Source: Candidatus Barnesiella excrementigallinarum | GTDB taxonomy: Bacteria; Bacteroidota; Bacteroidia; Bacteroidales; Barnesiellaceae | Direction of reading: 5' to 3' | DNA: 34,099 bases | Assembly: GCA_019114445.1 (NCBI GenBank) | Contig: DXFL01000021.1 | Coordinates: 1 to 34,099, forward strand | Shown: positions 25,067 to 32,902 of the stretch, piece after piece | How the letters are laid out: each line of letters begins with the position of its first letter | Numbering within the stretch: position 1 is the stretch's first letter | Made by a program: the position numbers and the translations under genes | Notes under the pieces: model-generated | Told to the model about the DNA's origin: nothing | Database searches by the model: none | Seen by the model: only the letters and a program-made list of their open reading frames with translations

Positions 25067-26442
25067 AACAGACTCCCATATACATATTTGTCTTAGCGCT
25101 TTTGGTAAGTAGTTGCTCGATACAGAAACGCTGTCAGGCTCCCGAATTGAATTTGCCCAACGAAATTATTGCAGGGGAAAACGATTCGCTCACGATTGCC
25201 GATATTGCGTGGTGGGATTTTTATGCCGATTCTACCCTCAGTAAATTGATTCGCAAGACCCTCAATAACAACCGGGATATGCAAGCCGCCGAGGCTCATA
25301 TCAGACAAATGGAAAGCCTCTATCGGGTGAACAAAGCAGCCCAGTGGCCTACCCTCAACGCGCAGGTTTTCGGCGATCGCGAAACCAACGATTATTATGG
25401 CGAGAAATCGACAGTCGACCCCGAATTGAGCCTTAAAGCCTCGTTGTCTTGGGAAATCGATTTATGGGGAAGTTTACGCTGGGGGAAACGAAAAGGCGCA
25501 GCCGAATATTTGGCTTCGATAGAGGCTGCCCGAGCCATGCAAATGACTTTAATTGCCGAAACGGCAACAGCCTATTTCGAATTGATAGCTTTGGACCAAG
25601 AGCTCGAAATCGTATTGCAAACCGTTAAAACGCGTGAAGAGAGCGTCAATCAAGCCCGGTTAAGGTTCGAAGGTGGTCTTACCTCCGAAACAGCATATCA
25701 ACAGGCTCAGGTGGAATTGGCCAGTGCTTCGGCTCTTATCCCCGATTTGGAGCAACGGATCGCTTTGAAAGAGAATCAAATAGCCGTATTGTCGGGCGAA
25801 TATCCCTCGAAGGTGGAACGGGAAAAATTCGACTTGAACGTCTCTTTGCCCGAAGAGATTTCCATCGGGCTCCCCTCTACCCTGTTGCAACGTCGTCCCG
25901 ATGTAAGACAAGCCGAACAACAATTGCAGGCGGCTATGGCATCGGTAGGAATTGCATACGCCGACCGTTTCCCGCGGTTGACTATCAATTTAGTAGGCGG
26001 TCTTGAAAACGACGAGTTAACCGGATTTTTCGAATCGCCATTCTCCTACATCGCCGGTAATTTTGTGGCGCCGTTATTTACTTTCGGGAAGAAGAAATCG
26101 CAATACAAGGCTGCATTGGCGGCTTACGACGAAAAACGTTTTGCGTATGAACAAAAGGTATTGGAAGTTTTTCGCGAAGTAAACGACGCCGTAATTACCT
26201 ACCAAAAGAAAAAACGGACTTCCGAGTTGCAACTAAACCTTTTCGAGGCCGCTCAAAAATATGTCGATTTGGCTCAGTTGCAATATTTCAACGGAGTTAT
26301 CCGCTACATCGATGTTTTGGATGCCCATCGAAACTTCTTCGATGCCCAAATAGGATTGAGTAATGCCATACGCGACGAATACTTGGCGATGGTCGATCTC
26401 TATAAAGTATTGGGTGGCGGTTGGAATACCGACTCCATGTAG
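25063..26442 (+). CDS. Outer-membrane efflux factor lipoprotein (NodT/OprM type)
   Basis: A 459-residue TolC-like channel. The signal peptide ends LLVSSC with lipid-carrying C18 ('MKQTPIYIFVLALLVSSC'). Typical NodT-family features follow: 'WWDFYADSTLSKLIRKTLNN', a helical repeat, 'YADRFPRLTINLVGGLEND' and 'LQRRPDVRQAEQQLQAAMAS', and a second half that repeats the first with 'EQKVLEVFREVNDAVITYQK'. The proteins form a trimeric beta-barrel plus periplasmic helical tunnel. The start overlaps the pump stop by four bases (ATGA), which shows translational coupling. It ends with 'YKVLGGGW', a standard closing of this family. The gene finishes the operon and is followed by a two-way terminator. Confidence 0.95.
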   Translation: MKQTPIYIFVLALLVSSCSIQKRCQAPELNLPNEIIAGENDSLTIADIAWWDFYADSTLSKLIRKTLNNNRDMQAAEAHIRQMESLYRVNKAAQWPTLNAQVFGDRETNDYYGEKSTVDPELSLKASLSWEIDLWGSLRWGKRKGAAEYLASIEAARAMQMTLIAETATAYFELIALDQELEIVLQTVKTREESVNQARLRFEGGLTSETAYQQAQVELASASALIPDLEQRIALKENQIAVLSGEYPSKVEREKFDLNVSLPEEISIGLPSTLLQRRPDVRQAEQQLQAAMASVGIAYADRFPRLTINLVGGLENDELTGFFESPFSYIAGNFVAPLFTFGKKKSQYKAALAAYDEKRFAYEQKVLEVFREVNDAVITYQKKKRTSELQLNLFEAAQKYVDLAQLQYFNGVIRYIDVLDAHRNFFDAQIGLSNAIRDEYLAMVDLYKVLGGGWNTDSM

Positions 26443-26500
26443 CCCGTTCTCCCCGGTAACATTTGAAAAAATTCTATACGCCACCTCATTTCTAATCCAT

Positions 26501-26538
26501 AAAAAAGTCACTTCCCCGTCGATGGGAGGTGACTTTTT
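26501..26538. terminator. Two-way terminator between efflux operon and galK
   Basis: AAAAAAGTCACTTCCC (26501-26516) pairs with GGGAGGTGACTTTTT (26524-26538), with one G-U, around a short loop. A/T tracts on both sides suit stopping transcription from both convergent units. The rest of the 26443-26616 gap shows no other feature. Confidence 0.87.
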
Positions 26539-26616
26539 CTATATTACTTTTTTAAACAAATTTGGGAGTGTATCGCTTTTTTGAAACACCCCCAAACCCT
26601 TTATATAATCCAGTGT

Positions 26617-27768
26617 TTAGCACAATTTACGTGCGCCATCAGAAATGACTACATCGTAAACTTTGGGCAGACGACCATATTTTTTCTTGTACTCCACTTT
26701 GGCTTTTTCTATGAAAGCGTCGTATAATTCGTCTTTCACCAAGTTGATGGTACAACCGCCGAATCCGCCACCCATTACACGAGAACCGGTTACGCCGCAC
26801 TCTTTGGCAATATCGTTCAGGAAGTCGAGTTCTTCGCAACTTACCTCATACAATTTACTCATTCCGTGGTGAGTTTCGTACATCTTTTGACCCACGGTCT
26901 CATAGTCGCCACGTTCCAATGCGTCACAAACGTCGAGAACTCGTTGCACTTCACCAATCACATATTCGGCACGCATATAATCTTCGGCCGAAATTTCGGC
27001 TTTCACCTCGTCCAACATAGCCATATTGGCATCTCTCAGGAACTCAACATGCGGGTGTCTCTTTTGTATGGCGGCAACCACATTTTCGCACGATTTACGA
27101 CGATCGTTGTAAGCCGACGATGCCAACTCGTGTTTCACCACAGAGTCGAGCAATACAAGACGATACCCTTGCGGATTAAAGGGGAAATATTGATATTCGA
27201 GCGAACGGCAATCCAAACGGATAAGATGTTCGGCTTTACCGAATACCGATGCAAATTGGTCCATAATACCGCAATTCACGCCACAATAGTTATGCTCGGT
27301 AGCCTGTCCGATTTTGGCCAATTCGAATTTGTCGATACCACAGTTGAACATATCGTTCAAGGCGAAAGCATAGGTGCTCTCCAATGCTGCCGACGAGGAC
27401 ATACCTGCGCCCAAAGGAACATCGCCGGCAAATGCCGTATTGAACCCTGCTATTTTGCCACCACGTTTGATAATTTCGCGGCACACCCCGAATATGTAAC
27501 GAGCCCAACTGGCACGGGGAGCGTCTTCCTCGTTCAATCCAAACTCTACATAATCTTTCAAATCTATCGAATAAGCGCGAACTTTATTCGTCCCGTTAAT
27601 TTTAAGTTCGGCTACCATTCCTTTATCGATAGCCCCCGGAAATACGAAACCACCGTTATAATCGGTGTGTTCGCCAATTAAATTGATACGGCCGGGCGAT
27701 GCATATACCGACCCGGTAGAGCCGTCGAAGTGTTTGATAAAACGACTTCTTACAAATTCTATGTCCAT
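26617..27768 (-). CDS. galK: Galactokinase
   Basis: A 383-residue GHMP-family kinase that phosphorylates alpha-D-galactose at C1 with ATP. The galactokinase signature is visible at residues 26-40 ('GRINLIGEHTDYNGG'), the ATP loop as 'VPLGAGMSSSAALE', and the third GHMP motif as 'GSRVMGGGFGGCTINLV'. The length is normal for bacterial GalK. It is 33 bases after galM, so the two likely share a transcript; in many Bacteroidales a sugar transporter gene lies between or beside them, and here none does. GalK and GalM make alpha-galactose-1-phosphate from beta-galactose; galT or an alternative uridylyl transferase is not in the window. Confidence 0.97.
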   Translation of the reverse strand: MDIEFVRSRFIKHFDGSTGSVYASPGRINLIGEHTDYNGGFVFPGAIDKGMVAELKINGTNKVRAYSIDLKDYVEFGLNEEDAPRASWARYIFGVCREIIKRGGKIAGFNTAFAGDVPLGAGMSSSAALESTYAFALNDMFNCGIDKFELAKIGQATEHNYCGVNCGIMDQFASVFGKAEHLIRLDCRSLEYQYFPFNPQGYRLVLLDSVVKHELASSAYNDRRKSCENVVAAIQKRHPHVEFLRDANMAMLDEVKAEISAEDYMRAEYVIGEVQRVLDVCDALERGDYETVGQKMYETHHGMSKLYEVSCEELDFLNDIAKECGVTGSRVMGGGFGGCTINLVKDELYDAFIEKAKVEYKKKYGRLPKVYDVVISDGARKLC

Positions 27769-27801
27769 AATACTAAGATTAAAAATTATTATTGATATGA
27801 T

Positions 27802-28878
27802 TTATTTTTTGATCGAAAATTTAAATTGTGTATGGCTTTCAAACACTTCATGCGGGCGCAATACTACCGAAGGATAGTTCTCGTGGTTGGGGCTGTCGGG
27901 GAAATGTTGCGTTTCCAAACAAATGGCAGCCCGCATGGGATAACGTTTCCCGTTTTTCCCGATGAAATTGCCCGTCATCCAGTTGGCTGTATAAAGTTGT
28001 ACTCCGGGTTCAGTGGTGAAGACGTCCATAACAATACCCGTCTTGGGCGATATGCACTCGGCACAGAACGCAAATTCGCCCTCGTGCTTCTTATTCAATA
28101 TGTAGGTATGGTCGTATCCCTTGCCATAAATAAGCTGTTCAAAAGGCTCGTTTATGCGGCTGCCCACTTCGTAGAGCTTTCTGAAATCCATAGGCGTATC
28201 TTCAACCGGAGCTTTATCGCCATAAGGGATAGCCGTATCGTCGGTAGGCAAATAGTAGTCGGCATCGATACACAACAAATGGTCGCCAATGTAAGGATCA
28301 CCGGCACCCGACAAGTTGAAATAAGAATGGTTGGTGAGGTTGATAATGGTAGGCTTATCGGTTTCGGCATGGTAAGTAATATCCACCGCATTGTCGTCGG
28401 TAAGTTTGAATACCACCTTTACCCGCATATTACCGGGGAAACCCTCTTCCCCATCGGGCGACAGGCGCGAAAATTCAATGGTTTGTTTATCCAGTTGGTT
28501 GGCATCCCACACGTGGAAATTAAATCCTTTTACTCCGCCATGCAGATTATTGGGACCGTTGTTGATCGCCAACTTATCGTACAAGACACCGTCGACTGTG
28601 AATTTGCCTTTTGCAATACGGTTGGCATATCGACCGCACGTAGCCCCGAAATAAGGTTCTTCGGACGAAAGATATTCCTGTATGTTGTTATGGCCGGTAA
28701 CTACATCGATCATTTTCCCGTCTTTATCCGGTACCATGAGCGAAACAATGCGGGCTCCATAGTTGGTCAAAGCCAACTCACATCCGTTTTTATTAGTCAA
28801 AATGTAAAGATTGGTCTGTTTCCCATCGACAACTCCCTGAAAATGTGCAGGGTTCAATCCTGAAAGAGTAACACTCAT
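27802..28878 (-). CDS. galM: Aldose 1-epimerase (galactose mutarotase)
   Basis: A 358-residue mutarotase that interconverts the alpha and beta anomers of galactose or glucose. Catalytic residues of the family are present: H113 in 'NNLHGGVKGFN', H184 in 'IINLTNHSYFNLSG' and E322 in 'AAICLETQHFPDSP'. The end 'YPSVVLRPHEVFESHTQFKF' is standard. No signal peptide is visible, so it acts in the cytoplasm. It is upstream of galK on the same strand with 33 bases between them. The 207-base gap to queE contains symmetric DNA and a poor -7-like AATTTTTG (28950-28943 on minus). Regulation by galactose cannot be read from the sequence. Confidence 0.96.
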   Translation of the reverse strand: MSVTLSGLNPAHFQGVVDGKQTNLYILTNKNGCELALTNYGARIVSLMVPDKDGKMIDVVTGHNNIQEYLSSEEPYFGATCGRYANRIAKGKFTVDGVLYDKLAINNGPNNLHGGVKGFNFHVWDANQLDKQTIEFSRLSPDGEEGFPGNMRVKVVFKLTDDNAVDITYHAETDKPTIINLTNHSYFNLSGAGDPYIGDHLLCIDADYYLPTDDTAIPYGDKAPVEDTPMDFRKLYEVGSRINEPFEQLIYGKGYDHTYILNKKHEGEFAFCAECISPKTGIVMDVFTTEPGVQLYTANWMTGNFIGKNGKRYPMRAAICLETQHFPDSPNHENYPSVVLRPHEVFESHTQFKFSIKK

Positions 28879-28979
28879 ATGCTTCTTTTTAAGGTTAACT
28901 AATTTATTGATTGTGTAAAGTTAATGTTATCTTTCTTTCTTACAAAAATTTTGGCCTTGCTTTTGCATAAAATTATCGG

Positions 28980-29047
28980 CGTTGCCAATTTTTAGCACTT
29001 TCCCATTAGGGCAACGAGAGAAATATTTCTGTAAAAGTCTGTTACAG
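28980..29047. other. Cluster of symmetric DNA between queE and galM
   Basis: In 68 bases there are three symmetric elements: CGTTGCC (28980-28986) pairs with GGCAACG (29010-29016), a perfect 12-base palindrome AGAAATATTTCT at 29019-29030, and CTGTAA (29029-29034) pairs with TTACAG (29042-29047). None is followed by a T-run, so a standard terminator is unlikely. It may be a repeated intergenic element, an RNA structure or a weak protein site. The rest of 28879-29085 has no supported gene. Confidence 0.4.
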
Positions 29048-29085
29048 GAGGGAAATGTGGGGCGACATCACCAATTTCCGAACTA

Positions 29086-29664
29086 TTATCGTATGTTAAT
29101 GATTTTGTGTGTTTGTAGCGAAAGTCTCCACTCGGGGTGCGACTTGATATACTCGATGGCAGCCGACAGGTTGGCGGTGTTCTTCTCAGGGTCATTCTCG
29201 TCGCAGGGTTGCAAACTGCGCACGAGACAGGTGGCGGCCAAAGCCTCGTAGCGGGCCATATCTCCGCCTCGATAAACCACTTTCAACTCGTCGATACGCT
29301 GTATCTTCACGGGAAAGCTCTTGGGCGAACAGGTTATCCAATCGATAGCCGGCAGCAGATCGGGAGACAACTCGATAGAACCGTTCGTCTCTATCTGTAC
29401 AAATTTCCCGGCCTCGTGCAACTTATCGACCAACGAACGGGTGAGTTGTAACGTAGGTTCACCACCTGTAACAACCACGTGCCGTGCCGGATATTTTGCG
29501 GTTTGCCGAGCGATTTCATCTTCTGTAAGTTCGACATAAGCCTCGTGTTGCGTGTCGCAAAAATCACATCGCATATTGCACCCCGCCAAACGCACGAATA
29601 TAGCGGCCGTACCGGTATACCGGCCCTCACCTTGTAAAGAGTAGAAAATTTCGTTTACCCTCAT
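29086..29664 (-). CDS. queE: 7-carboxy-7-deazaguanine synthase
   Basis: A 192-residue radical-SAM enzyme that converts 6-carboxytetrahydropterin to 7-carboxy-7-deazaguanine (CDG). The iron-sulfur cluster motif is C29-x3-C33-x2-C36 within 'AGCNMRCDFCDTQH', and the N-terminus 'FYSLQGEGRYTGTAAIFVRL' is characteristic. 'VVTGGEPTLQ' is the SAM-binding GGE motif. The start overlaps the queD stop by ATGA (29661-29664). In the cell the product passes to QueC. The gene is the last of the queC-queD-queE unit. Its size is at the small end of the family, with a complete motif set. Confidence 0.96.
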   Translation of the reverse strand: MRVNEIFYSLQGEGRYTGTAAIFVRLAGCNMRCDFCDTQHEAYVELTEDEIARQTAKYPARHVVVTGGEPTLQLTRSLVDKLHEAGKFVQIETNGSIELSPDLLPAIDWITCSPKSFPVKIQRIDELKVVYRGGDMARYEALAATCLVRSLQPCDENDPEKNTANLSAAIEYIKSHPEWRLSLQTHKIINIR

Positions 29665-30020
29665 TGCCCTACCCCCTTGCTATCACAGTCGTCGACCTCG
29701 TAAATAGCGATATTCCCATCGCTTTCCTGTACTTTGGTTTTGTAGCATTGGGGTATTTGGTCGGTAATCCATTTGGCAATATTTTCGGCCGTGGGATTAA
29801 ATGGCAAAAGTTCATTCAGATTACCATGATCGAGATAGCCATGAATCTTATCTTTAATGTGTTTGAAATCGCAAACCATGCCATCTTCATTCAACTCGGC
29901 CGCTTTGCAATACACGGTCACAATCCAATTATGCCCATGCAAATTTTCGCACTTGCTTTCGTAAGAGAGCCGCAACGAATGCGCTCCGGCTATTTCCATT
30001 GTTTTGGTTATGTAATACAT
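29661..30020 (-). CDS. queD: 6-carboxytetrahydropterin synthase
   Basis: A 119-residue enzyme of the PTPS fold that makes 6-carboxytetrahydropterin from dihydroneopterin triphosphate. The zinc ligands H14, H28 and H30 and the catalytic C24 are in 'AHSLRLSYESKCENLHGHNW', and 'NGMVCDFKHIKDKIHGYLDH'-like core follows; the substrate anchor 'NPTAENIAKWI' is present. The gene is 20 bases after queC and overlaps queE by four bases. Its length is typical for QueD. No folE (the enzyme that makes its substrate) is seen in the window. Confidence 0.96.
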   Translation of the reverse strand: MYYITKTMEIAGAHSLRLSYESKCENLHGHNWIVTVYCKAAELNEDGMVCDFKHIKDKIHGYLDHGNLNELLPFNPTAENIAKWITDQIPQCYKTKVQESDGNIAIYEVDDCDSKGVGQ

Positions 30021-30040
30021 ATCTTGGTTTTTCTTTATTC

Positions 30041-30697
30041 TTATTGCTCCTCATACTCGGTCGTATCGTCTATTTGGGCATCACGAAGAGCCTCCCGACG
30101 TTCGACACACGTTCCGCATTTACCGCAATGCTTCTCCCCGCCTTTGTAGCACGACCAAGTTTCGGCATAATTCAAGTGCAACGCATTTCCTCGACGAGCG
30201 ATATCGGTTTTCGAAATATTGGTATATGGAGCCAATATTCCTATATTCTCATAAGTCCCTGCACGCATGGCACTGTCCATAGATCGAATAAACTCCGAAC
30301 GGCAATCGGGGTAAATGGCATGATCGCCTCCATGATTGGCGATGAGTACCTGTTTCAATCCGTTGCTTTCGGCAATGCCACAGGCAATGGCAAGCATAAT
30401 GCCGTTGCGGAAAGGCACAACCGTACTTTTCATATTCTCATCGGCATAATGGCCTTCGGGAATGGCCTCGCCCCCACTCAGCAAAGAACTTTTAAAATAT
30501 TCTTTCATAAACGCAAGCGGGATAACAATATGCTTTATACCCAATCGCTCGCAATGGAGCCGGGCAAACGGTATCTCTTTGGCATTGTGATTGGCCCCGT
30601 AATCGAACGATACGGCCAATGCTATACATTCGGCATACTCATATAACAACGTAACACTGTCCATGCCGCCGGACACTACAATCAACGAATCTTTCAT
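30041..30697 (-). CDS. queC: 7-cyano-7-deazaguanine (preQ0) synthase
   Basis: A 218-residue ATP-dependent enzyme that turns CDG into preQ0. The PP-loop motif SGGMDS is at residues 9-14, 'AVSFDYGANHNAKEIPFARL' is the conserved nucleotide region, and the zinc site has four Cys in 'WSCYKGGEKHCGKCGTCVER'. It is the first gene of the queuosine-precursor unit, ahead of queD and queE. A -7 box (30770-30777, minus strand) sits about 75 bases upstream. No preQ1 riboswitch was recognised in the 30698-30770 leader. The product feeds queuosine in tRNA, or possibly deazaguanine DNA modification, and the window does not tell which. Confidence 0.96.
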   Translation of the reverse strand: MKDSLIVVSGGMDSVTLLYEYAECIALAVSFDYGANHNAKEIPFARLHCERLGIKHIVIPLAFMKEYFKSSLLSGGEAIPEGHYADENMKSTVVPFRNGIMLAIACGIAESNGLKQVLIANHGGDHAIYPDCRSEFIRSMDSAMRAGTYENIGILAPYTNISKTDIARRGNALHLNYAETWSCYKGGEKHCGKCGTCVERREALRDAQIDDTTEYEEQ

Positions 30698-30769
30698 TTT
30701 CTCTTTTCCCTATACACACAAACTCATACCCATTGGCGTGCGATTCGAGCCGTGTTTTTTTAATCCATG

Positions 30770-30777
30770 CAAAGATA
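30770..30777 (-). promoter_or_regulatory. queC: Candidate -7 box for queC-queD-queE
   Basis: The minus strand reads TATCTTTG, an exact TAnnTTTG match, about 72 bases before the queC ATG at 30697. A weak TTAG is at the -33 place. It faces the plus-strand TATCTTTG at 30833-30840, making a divergent promoter pair. Confidence 0.5.
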
Positions 30778-30832
30778 AAATAAATTTTATATTCGTCTAA
30801 GAGCTCTTCTCGCAAGACTTTCAAAAAATCAC

Positions 30833-30840
30833 TATCTTTG
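30833..30840 (+). promoter_or_regulatory. Candidate -7 box for the DUF4878-like gene
   Basis: TATCTTTG matches TAnnTTTG and lies 34 bases before the ATG at 30875. The -33 region is not clear. Confidence 0.45.
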
Positions 30841-30874
30841 TGCAACGAATGCAAAAACAAAATTTGTCAGCACA

Positions 30875-31303
30875 ATGAAAGCAAAAATCCGGGTGCGCAC
30901 GATTTTTTCCGTACTGATTATTCTCATTTTAGGATTACCCGTAATTTTGGTAGTATCGCCGCTGTCGACCCGTCATTTCGCCCCAGAGAATATTGCCGTT
31001 GCTTTTGTCGAGAATATTACCGAAGCGAATTTCGAGGAGGCCAAAAAGCTGGCGACACCCGAATCGGCCGAGACAATACACCTGTTCGAAACATTAGTGG
31101 GGAGCCAAAGCGACGAATTGAAAAATACCCCTACCCGTTTCAATATATCCCGTTCGGAGATGAATTCCTCACAAGATACGTTGTTTATCAACGGGAAACT
31201 CTTTTTTGCCAACAAACATAAGCTCATACGACGAATCGATATTGTTTTGGTAAACCGTAACGGCAACTGGCTGGTCGATTGCCGGGACAACAATATTTTT
31301 TAA
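30875..31303 (+). CDS. Small membrane-anchored DUF4878-like protein
   Basis: A 142-residue protein with an N-terminal membrane helix (about residues 10-30, after a KAKIRVR start) that anchors a mostly exported part. The exported region begins 'FAPENIAVAFVENITEANFE' and continues with 'AKKLATPESAETIHLFETL', a pattern seen in DUF4878/lumazine-binding-like (NTF2-like) small proteins, and ends with beta strands 'RIDIVLVNRNGNWLVDC' that would close that fold. It has one central Cys near the C-terminus. It precedes a thioredoxin gene (78 bases downstream), but no direct functional link is visible. No function can be named beyond the likely fold. Confidence 0.72.
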   Translation: MKAKIRVRTIFSVLIILILGLPVILVVSPLSTRHFAPENIAVAFVENITEANFEEAKKLATPESAETIHLFETLVGSQSDELKNTPTRFNISRSEMNSSQDTLFINGKLFFANKHKLIRRIDIVLVNRNGNWLVDCRDNNIF

Positions 31304-31381
31304 TTCCATTAAACCGGTTGGGAAACGAACCTATCCATACAATCACGTGTTGAAAACACATATACTTAACCCCTACGATAA

Positions 31382-31678
31382 ATGAAAAGTTTTCAAGAAT
31401 TTATAAACGGCGAGACTCCTGTTCTCGTCGATTTTTTCGCTCAGTGGTGCGGCCCTTGTAAAATGATGGCCCCTGTTCTCGAAGAGTTGAAAAAACGACT
31501 AAACAATAAAATTGTCATCTTGAAAATAGATGTTGACAAAAATATAGCTTTGGCTTCGAGCCATCAAATACAGTCTGTCCCGACCTTAATGCTTTGGAAA
31601 CAGGGGAAAATAGTATGGAGGCAATCGGGAGCCTTGCCGTTACACGAACTGGAACGTATACTTTCGCCATATCTTTAA
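31382..31678 (+). CDS. Thioredoxin-like protein
   Basis: A 98-residue thioredoxin-fold protein. The active site WCGPC (C23, C26) lies in 'DFFAQWCGPCKMMAPVLEEL', and the cis-Pro is in 'QSVPTLMLWKQG'. The redox motif is the classic one of thioredoxin 1, so disulfide reduction is likely. The absence of a signal peptide places it in the cytoplasm. It is slightly shorter than the usual 105-110 residues because its N-terminal strand is reduced. It lies between the DUF4878-like gene and the chromate-transporter pair, with no overlap; cotranscription with the first is possible. Confidence 0.94.
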   Translation: MKSFQEFINGETPVLVDFFAQWCGPCKMMAPVLEELKKRLNNKIVILKIDVDKNIALASSHQIQSVPTLMLWKQGKIVWRQSGALPLHELERILSPYL

Positions 31679-31733
31679 TGACGGTTCGCCAAAGGGAATT
31701 TTGCTTTTTCATATAGATTGCGGTATTATTTCG

Positions 31734-31741
31734 TACCTTTG
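31734..31741 (+). promoter_or_regulatory. Candidate -7 box for the chromate-transporter pair
   Basis: TACCTTTG is an exact TAnnTTTG match 22 bases before the ATG at 31763. It lies inside the longer ORF that begins at 31718, which supports the shorter start. No clear -33 TTTG. Confidence 0.45.
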
Positions 31742-31762
31742 CACCAAATTTCAAAGAAGTAT

Positions 31763-32335
31763 ATGAAATCAGGAATATATTTGAAATTGTTCACCTCGTT
31801 TCTCAAAATAGGTGCGTTCACCTTCGGGGGAGGCTGGGCTATGATTCCTCTTATAGAACGAGAGGTAGTAGACAAGCAACAATGGATTAAGCGCGAAGAC
31901 TTTATCGATGCACTGGCCATTGCGCAATCGCTCCCCGGCATTTTGGCCGTGAACATATCGATTTTGGTAGGAAACAAATTACGTGGCTTCAAAGGGAGCT
32001 TGGCTGCAACGATGGGTACCATTTTACCCTCATTCGTTATAATTTTGGCCATTGCCATTTGGTTTGTTCAAAGCTACGACAATCCTATTGTCGAACGGGT
32101 TTTCAAAGGTATACGGCCGGCTGTGGTAGCCCTTATCGTATCACCTGTATTGACTACGGCCAAAACAGCCCGTATCAATCTCAAAACAGTTGTTATTCCC
32201 ATTGTTGTAGCGCTTTCCATTTGGTTAGGCGGTATTTCGCCCATTTGGTTTGTTTTGTTGGGCGGACTTGGCGGCATCGTCTACTACAACCACCTTATCT
32301 CACGGATTCTAAAAAGAAATAAAGATAAAAAGTAA
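31763..32335 (+). CDS. Chromate transporter-family protein, first half-size subunit
   Basis: A 190-residue membrane protein with one CHR domain of about five to six helices. The N-terminal signature is 'GAFTFGGGWAMIPLIEREV' and the second is 'AIAQSLPGILAVNISILVG'. The start at 31763 is preferred over the one at 31718 because of the -7 box at 31734 and the family N-terminus. It is 2 bases before the next gene, which has the same domain, so the two likely form a heterodimer like the Bacillus ywrA/ywrB pair. ChrA proteins are linked to chromate efflux, but half-size pairs in gut bacteria have unproved substrates. Confidence 0.9.
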   Translation: MKSGIYLKLFTSFLKIGAFTFGGGWAMIPLIEREVVDKQQWIKREDFIDALAIAQSLPGILAVNISILVGNKLRGFKGSLAATMGTILPSFVIILAIAIWFVQSYDNPIVERVFKGIRPAVVALIVSPVLTTAKTARINLKTVVIPIVVALSIWLGGISPIWFVLLGGLGGIVYYNHLISRILKRNKDKK

Positions 32336-32337
32336 CT

Positions 32338-32892
32338 ATGTGGATTGTATACCTAAACTTATTTTGGGCTTACTTGAAAATAGGGCTATTCGGTTTTGGC
32401 GGAGGATATGCTATGCTATCGCTCATTCAGCACGAGTCAGTAGAGGTTATCCATTATGGCGAAAGCCAACCGTGGCTTACTCCGACCGAGTTTACCGATA
32501 TAGTAGCCATTTCGCAAATGACCCCCGGTCCCATAGGGATCAACAGCGCCACCTATGTAGGCTATGTAGCAACCGGGAACAGCGTTTGGGGCTCGATTGT
32601 AGCCACATTCGCCGTGTGTCTACCCTCTTTTATCTTGGTTTTAATGATAAGCCATTACATTCTGAAACATCGGGAAAATCCCATTATCAAGAGCATATTC
32701 GCCGGATTGCGTCCGGTTGTCGTAGGTTTGATTGCTTCGGCAGCGTTGTTACTTATGAATAAAGAAAATTTCCCCGACTATACGCTAAGTATTGCCATTG
32801 CGGTAATTTCGTTTATTCTCGTACACTATACCCGAATCCACCCCATACTGGTCATTGTTTTGGCCGGGGTCGCAGGATATGCTCTATACTAA
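32338..32892 (+). CDS. Chromate transporter-family protein, second half-size subunit
   Basis: A 184-residue membrane protein of the same CHR family as its upstream neighbour. The matching motifs are 'GLFGFGGGYAMLSLIQHES' and 'AISQMTPGPIGINSATYVG', the latter being the usual form in second-position subunits. The gene starts 2 bases after the stop of the first, so they are translated together. The two halves are clearly different in sequence, as expected for subunits inserted in opposite directions. A substrate other than chromate is possible and cannot be told by eye. Its stop is 10 bases ahead of folC. Confidence 0.9.
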   Translation: MWIVYLNLFWAYLKIGLFGFGGGYAMLSLIQHESVEVIHYGESQPWLTPTEFTDIVAISQMTPGPIGINSATYVGYVATGNSVWGSIVATFAVCLPSFILVLMISHYILKHRENPIIKSIFAGLRPVVVGLIASAALLLMNKENFPDYTLSIAIAVISFILVHYTRIHPILVIVLAGVAGYALY

Positions 32893-32902
32893 AACCAAAA
32901 AG

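Noticed and set aside
30698..30770. preQ1 riboswitch ahead of queC
   Set aside because: I looked for the short preQ1 pseudoknot pattern in the leader and did not find it; a covariance-model search would be decisive.
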